Shown here: positions 1 through 11,622 of the stretch, piece after piece
Numbering within the stretch: the stretch's first letter is position 1
How the letters are laid out: each line of letters starts with the position of its first letter
DNA from: Utricularia gibba
Lineage: Eukaryota > Streptophyta > Magnoliopsida > Lamiales > Lentibulariaceae
Direction: 5' to 3'
DNA length: 64,000 bases
Assembly (NCBI GenBank): GCA_002189035.1
Contig: NEEC01000018.1
Span: 1,798,001-1,862,000, forward strand
Notes under the pieces: model-generated
Databases searched by the model: none
Told to the model about the DNA's origin: nothing
What the model saw: only the letters and a program-made list of their open reading frames with translations
Made by a program: the position numbers and the translations under genes

Positions 1-399
1 ATTCCCTTCGACTCATACCTGGAGCTGTTGAAGCCACTTGGTGTACTTGCTTTGGTTGGATACCCAAACAAAGTAGTTGCTGATCCAGGAAACCTTCTGT
101 TAGGTAAAACAACCCTGCTCTTCTTTCATGACGAATCTTAACAATTACCACTGTGTATGAATCAGTTGGCTGGCAAACTGAGACGAATGGCTTGTCACAC
201 AGGTTCAAGATCAATCGCAGGAAGTGCGACGGGCGGATTGAAACAGACGCAAGAAATGCTGGACTTCTGTGCTGCCAACAAGATCTACCCTGAGATAGAG
301 AAGATTCCAATCCAGTACTCTAACGAGGCTCTTGAGAGACTGGTGAAAAGAGACGTCAAGTATCGCTTTGTGATCGATGTGGGGAACTCTCTCAAGTGA
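1..399 (+). CDS. CAD1: Cinnamyl alcohol dehydrogenase-like protein (CAD1 type), 3' end
   Basis: Partial gene entering from the left edge. Two exons are visible: 1-103 and 203-399, joined in frame across a GT-AG intron at 104-202. The about 99 residues seen are the end of the Rossmann domain ([13 protein letters not shown]) and the C-terminal catalytic-domain strand ending RYRF-like [14 protein letters not shown]. The stretch [15 protein letters not shown] followed by IPIQ and EALERLVK closely matches the Arabidopsis CAD1 (At1g72680) branch of the zinc-dependent medium-chain alcohol dehydrogenases, as I remember it. The family reduces cinnamyl-type aldehydes with NADPH; this branch is diverged from the lignin CADs, so the substrate is uncertain. 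The catalytic zinc ligands lie upstream of the window. It converges on the next gene with about 210 bases between stop codons. Confidence 0.85.
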
Positions 400-608
400 G
401 TCCCTCGAATGCTCATATGAATAATGCACCTGCAGTGCTACTTTGTCGTTGACAATCAAGTTCAGTAAAAGAAATAAGGGGATTGTTGCATTTCTGAGTT
501 GTGTAAACACATGTCGAGATTTGTCGTAATGAAACTTGCATCTAAGTTAAAGAGCAAAACTGGAGCATGCACCTTGTGGTAAAAAATGGGGCAGCGAGGG
601 GCACTGGA

Positions 609-3331
609 TCATCGTCTCTTGTGCTTGGATTTCCCTTTGTCCATAGCACCAACGTAGTTCCTGACATCATCTTCATCGTCAACATCTTCAGCTCCTCTCT
701 GCTTTCTTTTCTTGTCCTTGCCTTTTTCCTTGATTTTCTGTACACAAGAAAGACAAGTTTTCGTTACATAAGTTGCAACAACTCCCGCTTGTTATGTGGT
801 GAAAAGTGAGACAACAATCACCGCTTGAGCGATTCTTTTTGCATCTTGAACGCGCTCGTATAGGAGTAGAACCTCCTCTTCGAGTGCTGGATACTCTGGT
901 AACTTTTTACCTGAAGAAAGGACACGAAGGCCCGGTACGGTGAAAAGGTGAAGGATTCACTTCAAGAAGAACAAACAAGCTTGGTTAGCTACCTATAAGT
1001 TTCTCTATTTGTAAGTACCACTCCAACTCGTACTGATTCACGAGTGATATAGCGCACCCCGACCTGCCAGCACGAGCGGTTCTCCCTACACGATGTATGT
1101 AGTCCTGCATGGATGAGTTATGAAACGGGTCATTTGGCATGTCTTCAGCTTAATGGAGTGGTTCTTTTGGCAACAAAACAAAGAGGTGAAGGTGAACAGG
1201 AGTGAGTAGAACAGGAACAAGTCTCAAAAAAGGAGAAGAAACGGGTTCTATTACGATGCCATAGAAGAAGAGCATTGACCTTTGAGTTTGTTGGTATGTC
1301 GTAGTTGATGACAACATCTACCGCAGGAATGTCGAGCCCTCTGCTGGCAACGTCAGTGCACACAAGAATTTTGCATTCTCCACCTTTGAACTTGTTCAAG
1401 GCTCCAAGCCTTTTGCTCTGCATTGTAAGGAGAGTTCATGTAGCAATTTTGAAGAGACAAATGATGAAGAAAATCCTGCTTCTGACTTTGGAAACACAAA
1501 TGATTGCAGAATGCACACCTGGGTCAAATGTCCATTAATTGGAATGGATCGAAACCCAAGGTTCCGAAGAAGTTCAGCCAAAAGGATTGTTGCATCACAT
1601 GTTCTAGTGAAAACCATAGACGTGCTTTCTGACATCTCAGTCAGAATATATACAAGGTAGCAGTCCTGGTGCGGGGAAAATGTAAGAAAAAAAATATTGA
1701 AATGGCGCTCCAATATTCTATGGAGAAAACATCAGGATATGCAGACCTTGTGCTTGGCGGGGAGAAATCGATACTGTTGCTTGAGGGTATCTACAGTTGA
1801 GTACTTGCTAGCAGCTTCTATCTAAGATTAGACAAACAAGTGAATAAAAAGGCACTACTTTGCAGCTAATCAATACAGGGAATAAAACTGTGACGAAATG
1901 AACTGAAATTAACCAGCATAATGATACCTTTACAGGATTTTTCAAACAAGCCCTCTGCAACTTCTTAACCTGCAAAAATATAAGAAAGCATGGAGCACAA
2001 TATCTAAGTGACAGAGTCGAAGAGACTATTTACATGGTAAAACTGGCAACGCTTCATGCTATACCTTCTTAGTCATGGTGGCTGAAAATAAAAATGTTCT
2101 CCGTTCACGAGGAATAACATTCAATATTTCATCAATACTCTTCTCAAACTCCTCATTGAGCAGCCTATCCGCTTCATCCAGAACCTTTAAGACAAAAACT
2201 CAGGCTAACTGAATTCCAATCAATCCAACCATGCACAACAAATATACTCAACATGGCACACCGAATGTAGCACTGACTTTGACCGATAGCAGGAAGAATT
2301 AAAGCCCAAATAAGAAAGACAGATCTCACCAAGTATTTCAATGTGCGCAAAGAGAACCCCTTGGTATTTGAAAGGTGGTCAACAAGGCGACCAGGTGTAG
2401 CTACCTAGATTAAATCCACATTAACCAGAAAACTAGAGAATAAAATGCACAAAAAGAATCAAATCTGTGTCAAAAATTTCAGTTTCTAAGATTAGCTTTC
2501 ACCAACCCTTGCAAAGCATTACAAGCATACAAAAAAAAAAAGAGTTTTATGTAGTTCACTCTACACATAAAGGCGCGAAGCATATGCCTCATCGGTGACA
2601 GGGGATACAATCCCACCGTAAGAGCTCATTGTTACCATTAAATAATTCATCTTGTGCAATATTCAATCCATACACAGAGTGATCATGAATTTAATATCCC
2701 TCAATGGGGCAATATCCGCATTCAACATTAACTTATTACGAATGATGCCTAGAAAGAGAAAAATCACAGGTATGCTCAAGAGAAATGAAAAGTAAAAACT
2801 TACAACAATGTGCGGCCGTTTCGCTAAAGCAATCTCTTGCTGTATTGCATCCACGCCTCCCACAAGCTGCAAAATTTCAACCAAACACATTTCAGAATCG
2901 ACTCCAGACTCCTCCGTCCCATACATACGATGCGGGAGTAATCAGCTTACCACAGCACACTTCACACCGATTCCCGCTCCTAACGCTTCGAATTGCTCCG
3001 CAATTTGAATAGCTAGCTCGCGCGTGGGTGAAAGGACACAGGCGAAAAAAGCCTGCGGAGCTTCTAGAAGCGCCTGCAGAATCGGTATCGCAAAAGCTCC
3101 GGTTTTTCCCGATCCTGTTTGCGCTAGCGCAATGATGTCTTTGCCTTCCAATGCCACAGGAATGGACTCCACCTGAATTCTAGTCGGCTTCTCCCAACCC
3201 AAACCCTTACAAGCCTCCGCCAACTCATCGTTGACTCCCAAATCTTTAAACGTCTCCTGTACTTTTTCTTCTCCCAACTCATGACTGACTCCCAAATCTA
3301 CAAATGCGTTCTTCTGTTTTTCTTCCTCCAT
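609..3331 (-). CDS. RH10: DEAD-box ATP-dependent RNA helicase 10 (Rrp3/DDX47 type)
   Basis: Eleven exons on the minus strand: 2951-3331, 2804-2866, 2330-2404, 2065-2184, 1928-1969, 1747-1821, 1519-1665, 1280-1417, 993-1104, 822-910 and 609-737. They sum to 1371 bases, a 456-residue protein, the usual RH10 length. Motifs in order: a Q-motif region (GWEKPTRIQ), AQTGSGKT (Walker A), PTRELA, TPGR, DEAD, SAT, then the helicase C domain with [12 protein letters not shown] and HRVGRTAR, and a basic tail. The start at 3331 is used because MEEEKQKN begins the conserved N terminus; an upstream in-frame ATG at 3385 would add 18 unconserved residues. Rrp3/DDX47 proteins act in the nucleolus in 18S rRNA maturation; that role is inferred by family. 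Site II motifs lie just upstream at 3501-3553. Confidence 0.95.
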
Positions 3332-3994
3332 GATTCTAAGTATCAAAAAGCAGTTCAAATAAACGGAAAAAGCAAAACGAATCAAGCACGACTAAAGAGA
3401 CGCGAAAATAAGCAGCGGCGGCAGCGACGACGGCAGAAGAAAACACGACGCGGCACGACGTTGGTTGCGGACTGAGAAGGAATTATTTCAATTGAGTTCT
3501 GGCCCAGTTCCATAACAGCCCAAACCCATCTGAATTCTACGGCCCGTGGCCCAAAAAATAATGGAATCAAATAAAAATTAAATTTAACTCATTCTAATTC
3601 CATTATAATATAAAAAATTATAATAACAATAACTTAAATTTCAATCAGTATAAAAAATATAATTTCCAAATTTCAAAATTGGAAAAAATCATACTTTCAA
3701 GTTATCAAAACCGTACAACTAAGATTTAAAATGTTTTCAAATTTTTTTAAAAACAAAACTAATTCATATGAACTAGTTATGATTTCAATTTTTATGTTAT
3801 TCGATTATAATATTAATAAAATTATAATAATAATTATTATTTACTGTATAAAAATTTAAAATAAAAATTAAATTAAAATTCATTCCGCATACTCCATAAT
3901 TTCATTCTTGAAATAATGATGAGCTCTAGGAAGAAGAGGATGGCTAGTGCTTCTACAGGAGATGCCATCGGAGGGTGCCGGAACTCGAGTTTTC
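3332..3994. promoter_or_regulatory. RH10 promoter with site II motifs; AT-rich spacer to the AHL gene
   Basis: This gene-free stretch lies between the RH10 start codon and the AHL stop codon. Site II elements (GGCCCA/AGCCCA, reverse of TGGGCY) occur at 3501-3506, 3517-3522 and 3548-3553, 170-220 bases upstream of the RH10 ATG. Such elements are common in plant genes for ribosome biogenesis and growth. The rest (about 3570-3900) is very AT-rich with no coding signal and presumably includes the AHL 3' UTR. Assignment as promoter is inference from position and motif. Confidence 0.5.
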
Positions 3995-5958
3995 TCAGTC
4001 GCCGGGATGCATTTTCATGGAATAACCCATGGGATGATGATGATGATGATACATGGGCATGCTCTGCATCGTCGGGTATGAGCCATGGCCGCGATTGATG
4101 GTGCTCGAGTCGTCGTTCTCCTCAACGGAGTCGCCTGAACCACCGCCGGAGGAAGGGCTCGCCCCCGTCGCTGGAATGTTGAAATTTGGCAGGTGTGAAG
4201 GTGGTGTGGTGGAGGCTGCCGGAGCTCTTGGTTTTTTCATGTCTGTGGCGAAACTGCCTACTATGATCTGGAGAACGCAGATGATGATGCATCAGTGGGA
4301 AATGATACGAACAAAGGAGATAAAAGATGGCAACAACGCACCTGAACAGGGGTTGCTGCTTCACAAATTCCTGTCACTGCACCGCCGAACACTCTCCATC
4401 GGAGCCGCCCAGAGACACACTCAGACCACCGTTCTGATCCTGGGTGGCTTTATTCTCCGACGGTGGAAAGGTACCCGACAAAGATATGATCTCGAAACGG
4501 CCCTGCAAACATGTGTAAGTGCCAACTGAATAGTAGAGCTCTGGATTATCTACTTACTTCCATGGATACTGTAACTGAACACAATATGAACTTTCTTCCC
4601 AGAAAAACCAGCATTCAAGAACAGTCCCATATACCTCACTGGAAGATTCATACAGTGTTTTCCCATGAACCAGAACTTAAAACCATGTTGCATATATAAG
4701 TATGAGTAGCAGGTTGCCATTTTGGCAAAAAAGAATGAGGATTAGAATACTCAAGGACAGAGCCTCGCATGTAATGACTGCACAGCGAGTACCTCATAAG
4801 TCACACAACCAGTTGAAGTAGCTGTTTGTCGCAGAGAAACATTACAGACAGAACCAGTGGCAGATAAAATGCAGACAGTACGAGGTCCTTGTTGCGAGAA
4901 AGCCATGATACTTGAAAATATGTCCTGTAAAAACCAAGCCAGAAAAGATTTATATGGCGTCCAGGAGACAGCGTAACTGTAATGTTTCTTCAAAGGTAAG
5001 AAGTGAAATAGCACTAGCAGCAACAAGAATTGATCACTGTAATTTAAAAGAAGTACAGATGGAAAAAATTGCAAGTTGAGTTAAACCAGCAAGAAAATGT
5101 AGCTGATGAATGAAAAGAATAACATCAATTCAAGAAAAGAAAAAATCCACCATTCCATATAAAGCAAGAACCAAGAGAGCCAGATAAGGTTCTTGAATCC
5201 AAAAACGCAAGTTTTATAATGTAGTTTAGTGGATGGCAATGCCCTAATGAAAAAGGTTTAACTTGCATAAAAGAAGAATGCAATGGAGGATACAGGAATC
5301 AGGTATTTACCTCTCCTGAATTTACCATAAGCACATGAGGCGTAAATCCAACTCCCGTCAGCCCTGCCCATACACGAGAAAATTAACCAAGAAGAAGCAG
5401 AGAAAACTTCATAAGATTAGAAATTTGAGCAACCTAGAGCATTTAGTTGCCTTTTCCCGGAGCCAGGGGGCCTCCCTCGATTGCGTTTGGCCGGAGTATC
5501 GGACGACGGGGTCCCGCCGGACTCCAAATGGCCGGCGGCCGAGGAAACCTGAGAACCAGGGCTGATGACAAGGCCAGTCCAATGCTATTATCCGGTGAGT
5601 ATTTTCTCGGTCGACCCCTCTTCTTCTTTGCCGGCTCGATGCCCAGCCAACCGGCGCCGCGCGACCCATCTGAGAACTGTTGATCCAGCGTCTTAGGCAC
5701 TGAGGCGGCAGCAGCAATGGGGTTGAAAGGGAACCTGGGGTTTTGCTGGTGCATCATAGTGGCGTTAGAAGCTGTGGGTGAGACTGAATTGTTGGAGTTG
5801 GGCAGCACATAGGAGCTGGCTGAAGAATAATGTTGGGTTTGCGAGTGCGGAATCATCATAACGCCGTGATGGGCCGGCGGCTGCTGAACACCGTGGTGGT
5901 GGTGCAGGTGGGGGTGGTGGATATGAGGCGGCTGAGAAGAGGAATCGCGGGAATCCAT
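3995..5958 (-). CDS. AT-hook motif nuclear-localized (AHL) protein, two apparent frameshifts
   Basis: Five minus-strand exons: 5434-5958, 5311-5363, 4793-4924, 4342-4502 and 3995-4267. The His- and Pro-rich N terminus (MDSRDSSSQPP) leads to a first AT hook, KKKRGRPRKYSPD, a second, KRNRGRPPGSGK, then the PPC/DUF296 domain (GVGFTPHV, SGRFEI-like GRFEIISLSGTF, VGSFATD), and a Ser/His-rich tail ending MKMHPGD. This is the two-hook AHL class of plant chromatin proteins, which bind AT-rich DNA in the nucleus and regulate growth and development. Two single-base losses break the frame: one near 5561-5570 between the hooks, one near 4395-4410 in the PPC domain. One base restored at each brings the exon lengths to 381 codons plus stop. 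As written, the protein would lack the second hook and the PPC domain. Divergent from the pyruvate kinase gene. Confidence 0.85.
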
Positions 5959-6465
5959 AGGGCACACCGCAACAACACAACCTCAAGATTGAAACTTTAC
6001 AGCTTGAAATACGACCCAAAACTAGCAGAAATCAAATAATGCAGCTCGATTTGGAGCGAAACTCCGGCTAAAACAAAGTACATACAGAGAGTGACGATAA
6101 AAGCTACAAAAGTAGACTCACAGGCAAAAAAGAGAGGGTTAGTGGGTGCGTAGTGGGGAGCGAGCGAGGGGTTCACAATTGGGGTTTTATACATTCACCC
6201 ACAGTACATTTACTGCTCGTGCTTGCATTTTGTCTCCGTATTCATTATATTCTGAATTTCTTATTACAAAAAGGTACGGAGACATTCCATCATGTCTGAA
6301 TTTTATATCTTGTGTAACAGTTAAAGCAGTTAGTTCATTCAAGGCTTGATTTTTCATAGTGAAGTTAAACCAGGAATTCCTCCCTTTCTTCACTGATTCT
6401 CGTTTCTTCAGCCATCAGGGCCACCGGTTTTATTATTTTTTTTTAATCTGGTTGCCTCAGGGGGG
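5959..6465. promoter_or_regulatory. Divergent intergenic region between AHL and pyruvate kinase
   Basis: About 500 bases separate the two divergent start codons, so the segment must hold both 5' UTRs and probably a shared or back-to-back promoter. I see a T-rich run just before the pyruvate kinase start and no clear TATA box or site II element. No open frame here looks coding. Confidence 0.35.
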
Positions 6466-9449
6466 ATGATTTCGATGGCGGCGACGCCGATGGGAGTCTC
6501 AGTTTTCAGGGCTCAAGCAGATTCATTGTCTTCTACAAACAAGATTTGGGAGCTGTTGTTTTGCTGCCAATCGAAGAGGGGTGGTCGCCGGAGACGCTGC
6601 GATTTTGGTACCGTCAAGATTCTCAGTTGCAGCATCCATGAAAACATGGGCTCTGACTATGCCTCCACCACGTTTCCATTTACCGACACTGTGGCTCACG
6701 TACGTCATTGCTTTCCTTATCGTGTGGACGAGATTGACTCTTTATGTTTGATCATGAAATCAATTTCGGTAGATTTCTTGACGTATTTGGGTGAGAAGAA
6801 TTATCCATCACTGAAAAAATTGAGCAGGGGAAATGCTGTTCTGCTGATAGATGTAGCTAGAGAATGAGCTTTTTCATTACCATGGTGCTTGTTATTTGGT
6901 TCATTCGATCGGAGACAAGATGTTTATTGTGAAATCTCAAAGGGGGCATCAACTTGTAAATTGCAGATGGGTGATGAGGCATCCGCCATGACTGGAGTCA
7001 GTGTGAATTCTCAAAGAAAAACAAAGATAGTCTGCACCATTGGACCCTCGACTAGCTCCCGTGAAATGATATGGAAGCTTGCGGAGGCCGGAATGAATGT
7101 GGCACGCCTGAACATGTCTCATGGAGACCACGCATCCCATCAGAGAACTATAGATTTCGTGAAGGAATACAATGCACAATTCCATGAGAATGCTGTTGCC
7201 ATAATGCTGGATACCAAGGTGCTTCCTAATATTCCATCTGCTGATGGAATGTGCGTGTTTCTTTTTGACATACGAATAATGTTTACACAGGGACCTGAAG
7301 TTAGAAGCGGGGACGTGCCACAGCCAATCCCTCTCAAGGAGGGGCAAGACTTCAACTTTACAATACAAAGAGGGATCTGTACAGCTGATACTGTTAGTGT
7401 TAACTATGACGACTTTGTGCATGATTGTGATGCTGGAGATATTCTTCTTGTTGATGGTGAGGAAACTGGCCGACAGTGTACCTTCCTGCACACTTCCGGC
7501 TTCTTTGATCTTGGCTTGTGACATTGGAAGGCTAAAAATCTCTTGTAGGAGGTATGATGTCATTCTTTGTTGTCTCAAAGACAGAAGATGTAGTGAAGTG
7601 CAAAGTCATTGATGGTGGAGAGCTCAAGTCGAGGCGCCATCTGAACGTGCGAGGAAAAAGTGCTACTCTGCCTTCAATAACAGGTAAAAATACAACCAAT
7701 CTTTGATTCTTGAATTTATCATTTGCTCATTGAAGGTTACCTTGCAACTCCTCAGACAAGGACTGGGAAGATATCAAGTTCGGTGTGGATAATCGAGTTG
7801 ATTTCTACGCAGTTTCATTTGTGAAGGATGCAGAAGTTGTGCATGAGCTGAAAAGTTATCTCAGGAGTGAGACATTTGTAGCTGTGTTTGGATGTCTTCT
7901 CCCCTGAATACAACCTTGAAATATGTTATACTTTCAGGATGCAACTCAGATGTCCATGTGATTGTGAAGATTGAAAGTGCTGATTCTATACCAAATCTCC
8001 ATTCTATTATCTCAGCTTCTGATGGGGTCAGTAATCGAAATCCTCAGACTACTGGAGATTTCAACTAATGCCGACTGTTGCTTCAATATCACAACAAAAA
8101 CATGCTCTAAAAGTACTGATCTTGGTAGGCAATGGTAGCTCGTGGCGACCTTGGAGCTGAGCTTGCAATTGAGAATGTCCCCTTGTTACAGGTATGTGAT
8201 TCCAGAATTCTGCAACAGATGCTTCTAATTGAGGCTATGGACAGTGCTTATGTTAGCCTCATGGTACACTGCCACGGCTTTTTGATCCTTGAAAATTGGA
8301 CAGATTGTCCCACTGTAGTTGAACAGGAAGATTGTTTCTAATGCTACACAGGAAGATATTATAAGAAGGTGCAGGAGCATGCAGAAACCAGTTATAGTGG
8401 CTACAAACATGCTGGAGAGTATGGTTAACCACCCAACTCCGACGAGGGCAGAGGTTTCCGACATCGCTATTGCTGTTCGGGAAGGTGCAGATGCAGTAAT
8501 GCTTTCAGGAGAAACAGCCCATGGGAAGTGAGTATGAATCCTGCTACTCATTGCATTCATATCTTCCCTTAAACAGATGAAACAAGTTATTTTTTTTTTT
8601 GAACCCCAGATTCCCATTAAAAGCTGTAAAGATGATGCACAATGTAGCATCAAGGACAGAGGCAACCATGAAGAGCACCCTAAGCTCAGGGGATCAAACT
8701 TTGGAGTACAACAAGGTGCACAGAACTTCCCCAGCTTTGATTTATACACTAAAAATGATTGTGATGGTGAAGCTTGAAGAAAATTGTTCTTCTTTTTGTC
8801 ATCCGGATTCTGGCATTTACTTGAACTTTGCAGAAGCATATGAGCGATACCTTTGCATTCCATGCCACCATGATTGCCAACAGACTGGTTACCCCCATCA
8901 TAGTTTTCACAAGAACAGGCTCCATGGCCATAAAACTGAGCCACAAGAGACCTTCTCTTCCTGTATTCGCCTTCACAAACGTGTAAGCCCTCTCCCTTCT
9001 CCCCAGTTCTTCTATTTCTCAAAGATCAGGCGATCTCTGGGCTCCTTCTCCAGGGAGAGGGTGAACCAGCGGCTCAGTCTCTACCATGGTGTTATCCCTG
9101 TGTACATGGAGTTCACAGATGATGTGGAAGAGACCTTCTCACAGGCTCTCAAGCTCCTGCTGGTACGCTTCTCGCTTCTTTACTCTCCCCCTCCCCCTTT
9201 CACTTCTGTAATCCATAAGACGACGGCGAAAGCATGCGTGCTCACAAAGTGGGGTTGCCGTTTGTGTTGAAGCAGAGCAAAGGGGCTGTGGCTGAGGGTC
9301 AGTTCGTGACTCTTGTACAGAGTGGCGCGCAGCCCATCTGGCGGAGGGAGTCCGTACACCAGATCCAGTTACGCATGGTGCCCAACGACGGCCGTTTCCT
9401 TTCAGACCCCCCTGTCCAAAAATCAGGTCATCCATCCCATTTTAATTAA
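6466..9449 (+). CDS. Plastidial pyruvate kinase, beta type
   Basis: Twelve exons: 6466-6699, 6967-7218, 7291-7456, 7549-7683, 7756-7866, 7938-8026, 8129-8191, 8352-8527, 8610-8715, 8834-8982, 9054-9162 and 9276-9449. They sum to 588 codons with no frame break. The first exon gives a Ser/Arg-rich plastid-transit-like N terminus (ATG at 6466, or 6475 for MAATPMGV). Then come [38 protein letters not shown], the B domain, [51 protein letters not shown], and SGETAHGK, with C-domain FTRTGSMA and QSGAQPIW. The sequence resembles Arabidopsis PKP2/PKP3. The enzyme converts phosphoenolpyruvate and ADP to pyruvate and ATP, feeding plastid fatty-acid synthesis. The C-terminal 28 residues past the usual end are not conserved. 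Confidence 0.93.
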
Positions 9450-9452
9450 TAA

Positions 9453-9476
9453 ATAATATATATATATATATATACA
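9453..9476. repeat. AT dinucleotide microsatellite
   Basis: A run of alternating TA/AT just after the pyruvate kinase stop codon, in its 3' flank. Confidence 0.8.
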
Positions 9477-10074
9477 TTATTTGTATTTAATAATTATATT
9501 CGAAAATATATATTACAATTTACGAATATATGACTTCTTATTTTTTGACTAGAATAAATAAAATAGGTTTGAGTTGGACCGGCGGGTGAACCGGTTCGGT
9601 TCGGGAAAAAACTCTCAATGGGGACACCCTAAATCTATTGTCTAATTCATCACCTGCTCATTCTGTTCTCTTCTGCTTCTATTTTGTAGCGTAATTAAGT
9701 TTAATTAATCTCACAATTAGTGATACCAAATACCAAGTTCCACATTAATCACTCTAAAAGTCAAGCTGTACGCGGCCACCCTAAACCAAACCCTAAAGTC
9801 TGCATCTTTCTTTTCTCGCTGAAGTTTCAGAATCAACCCTAAACACAATGCAGTTACAGCACTAATGACTAGGAAGTATCAGCATTGATCAGTTGGGCTT
9901 GACTTTGATTGCTCTCATACTTAATACCTCTGGCGGATGTAGTAGTTACTCCCCTGATTCTCTGTTAGACAATTAGGAACCCTAAGGCATCATGGAGTCA
10001 TCTTCATTAAGACTTGAGGGTTTGCACACAAATCTGGCATCAGTTTGGAGACACTCGTCAGGGGTGAGCCATTG
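9477..10074. other. Intergenic region with scattered telo-box motifs
   Basis: AT-rich spacer between the pyruvate kinase gene and the methyltransferase gene. Copies of the AAACCCTA-type motif occur around 9779-9801, 9834-9844 and 9976-9983, before the tandem cluster at 10075. No coding frame is evident. The right half probably contains the promoter of the methyltransferase gene. Confidence 0.5.
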
Positions 10075-10096
10075 CTAAACCCTAAACCCTAAACCT
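10075..10096 (+). promoter_or_regulatory. Tandem telo-box (interstitial telomere-like repeat)
   Basis: Three adjoining CTAAACC/CCTAAAC units lie about 170 bases before the methyltransferase start codon. Plants use this motif (AAACCCTAA) as a promoter element near transcription starts and as a recruitment site for telomere-repeat-binding proteins and Polycomb. It is too short to be a relic of a telomere. Confidence 0.6.
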
Positions 10097-10266
10097 ATGT
10101 CGATGCGAATCCGAAAAACTTTCGCATGAAAACCCTATAAATTGAGTCACATTTGACTTGAGATAAGTGATGGGGCGAAAACAGCCAACTAGTGGTCTTC
10201 ATCCTTTCTCTCAGGTTGGAGGAAGTGTTTATATACTTCACAGTTGTGTGTCCTTGTGTGAAAGAA

Positions 10267-11622
10267 ATGGAGCCTCCAGGCTTAAATGAAGGCTTTTTCA
10301 TTCAAAGGAAGGAGCAGCAGAACTGTCATGGTAGCAAGATGAAGCACATGATGAAGATTCTGCTGCTCATTGTAGCAACCAATCTTGTTACCATCTACTT
10401 CCTGTCTGTAGCTGATTCTCACTTACAGCATTCGGATGCGCAATCGCAATCTTCCGAAAATGGATATGCGGTATCGGCTGCGGTTCTTCTCAATGCTACT
10501 CAGCTCGAGCTCACAGCTTGTAGAACATACATAGATAACTTAAGGAGTGAGCTGAAAAGCTCAAGATCTGAGCTACAAGAGCTCCACTCTCAACTGGATG
10601 GTGAAGAGAAGAACCGAAATTCGAGCTCGGATGGGGTTGGAGGAGGAGATGATCATCTCCTTGAGGATGTGAATGAGGAGACCAAGCTTTCTCTGGGGAA
10701 TCACATACTCCCTTTTGGACGCAATCCCAGATTTGGGAGTACGATCATCTCTTCCTATGGATCAGCCTGCTTGAAGCACAAGGAGGAGCTTGCCAAGTAC
10801 ATGGACTATGAAGTTGGAGGAGAGTGTCCCATGGATGATGTCTCAGCTCAGAAGCTGATGCTTGTGGGGTGCGAGCCACTTCCGAGGAGGAGATGCCATC
10901 CGAAAACTCCCAAAAACTACGTCGAGCCATCTCCCAGAGCACTGAGCATATGGTCAACTCCACCTGATACAAGCATAGTTTGGGACTCATACAGCTGCAA
11001 GAACTATAGCTGCCTGATCAATAGATGGCACCGGCCGGGGACATTCGACTGCAAGGACTGCTTCGACTTGCACAGAAGGGAAGCACATAGATGGCAGCAT
11101 GACAACGATTTCGACTACGGGATAGACAGAGTTCTGGCGATGCGGCGGAACGGAACGATCCGCATTGGCCTCGACATCGGAGGAGGAACGGGGACATTTG
11201 CAGCCCGTATGATGGAGAGAAATGTGACCATCATCACAACTTCCATGAACTTCGATGGTCCCTTCAACAGCTTCATTTCATCTCGGGGGCTGCTGTCACT
11301 GCACATGACCATCTCACAGAGATTTCCCTTCTTTGAGAACACACTAGACATAGTTCACTCAATGCATGTGTTCAGCAGCTGGATCCCAGAGACCATGCTG
11401 GAGTTCATCCTGTATGATATCTACAGGATACTGAGACCTGGTGGGCTATTCTGGCTTGATCACTTCTTCTGTGCGACGGAGAAACTGAACCAAACATATG
11501 TTCCGATGTTCGAACGAGTCAATTTCAAGACCCTGAGGTGGAATATTTGGAGGAAGGCTGACAATGGAGTTTTCAAGAATGAATTATACCTCATTGCTGT
11601 CTTTGAAAAGCCAATGACATGA
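10267..11622 (+). CDS. Single-exon S-adenosylmethionine-dependent methyltransferase, At1g29790-like
   Basis: One uninterrupted frame of 451 residues. I chose the ATG at 10267 because its context (A at -3, G at +4) is good and the residues upstream, from an ATG at 10192, look like leader sequence; ATG 10339 is another option. One hydrophobic segment at about residues 30-48 (MKILLLIVATNLVTIYFLS) suggests a type II membrane anchor. A coiled stretch follows, with LRSELKSSRSELQELHSQL, then a lumenal domain rich in Cys and Trp. The Rossmann SAM site is IGLDIGGGTGTFAARM, with RILRPGGLFWLDHFF as the later motif. This matches the plant family of putative methyltransferases typified by Arabidopsis At1g29790, which are thought to act in the Golgi on unknown substrates. 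Converges on LON2. Confidence 0.88.
   Translation: MEPPGLNEGFFIQRKEQQNCHGSKMKHMMKILLLIVATNLVTIYFLSVADSHLQHSDAQSQSSENGYAVSAAVLLNATQLELTACRTYIDNLRSELKSSRSELQELHSQLDGEEKNRNSSSDGVGGGDDHLLEDVNEETKLSLGNHILPFGRNPRFGSTIISSYGSACLKHKEELAKYMDYEVGGECPMDDVSAQKLMLVGCEPLPRRRCHPKTPKNYVEPSPRALSIWSTPPDTSIVWDSYSCKNYSCLINRWHRPGTFDCKDCFDLHRREAHRWQHDNDFDYGIDRVLAMRRNGTIRIGLDIGGGTGTFAARMMERNVTIITTSMNFDGPFNSFISSRGLLSLHMTISQRFPFFENTLDIVHSMHVFSSWIPETMLEFILYDIYRILRPGGLFWLDHFFCATEKLNQTYVPMFERVNFKTLRWNIWRKADNGVFKNELYLIAVFEKPMT

Noticed and set aside
6949-7578. 209-codon minus-strand open frame
   Set aside because: Shadow of pyruvate kinase exons 2 and 3.
8225-9022. 265-codon minus-strand open frame
   Set aside because: It is antisense to pyruvate kinase exons 8-10 and their introns, with no family resemblance.
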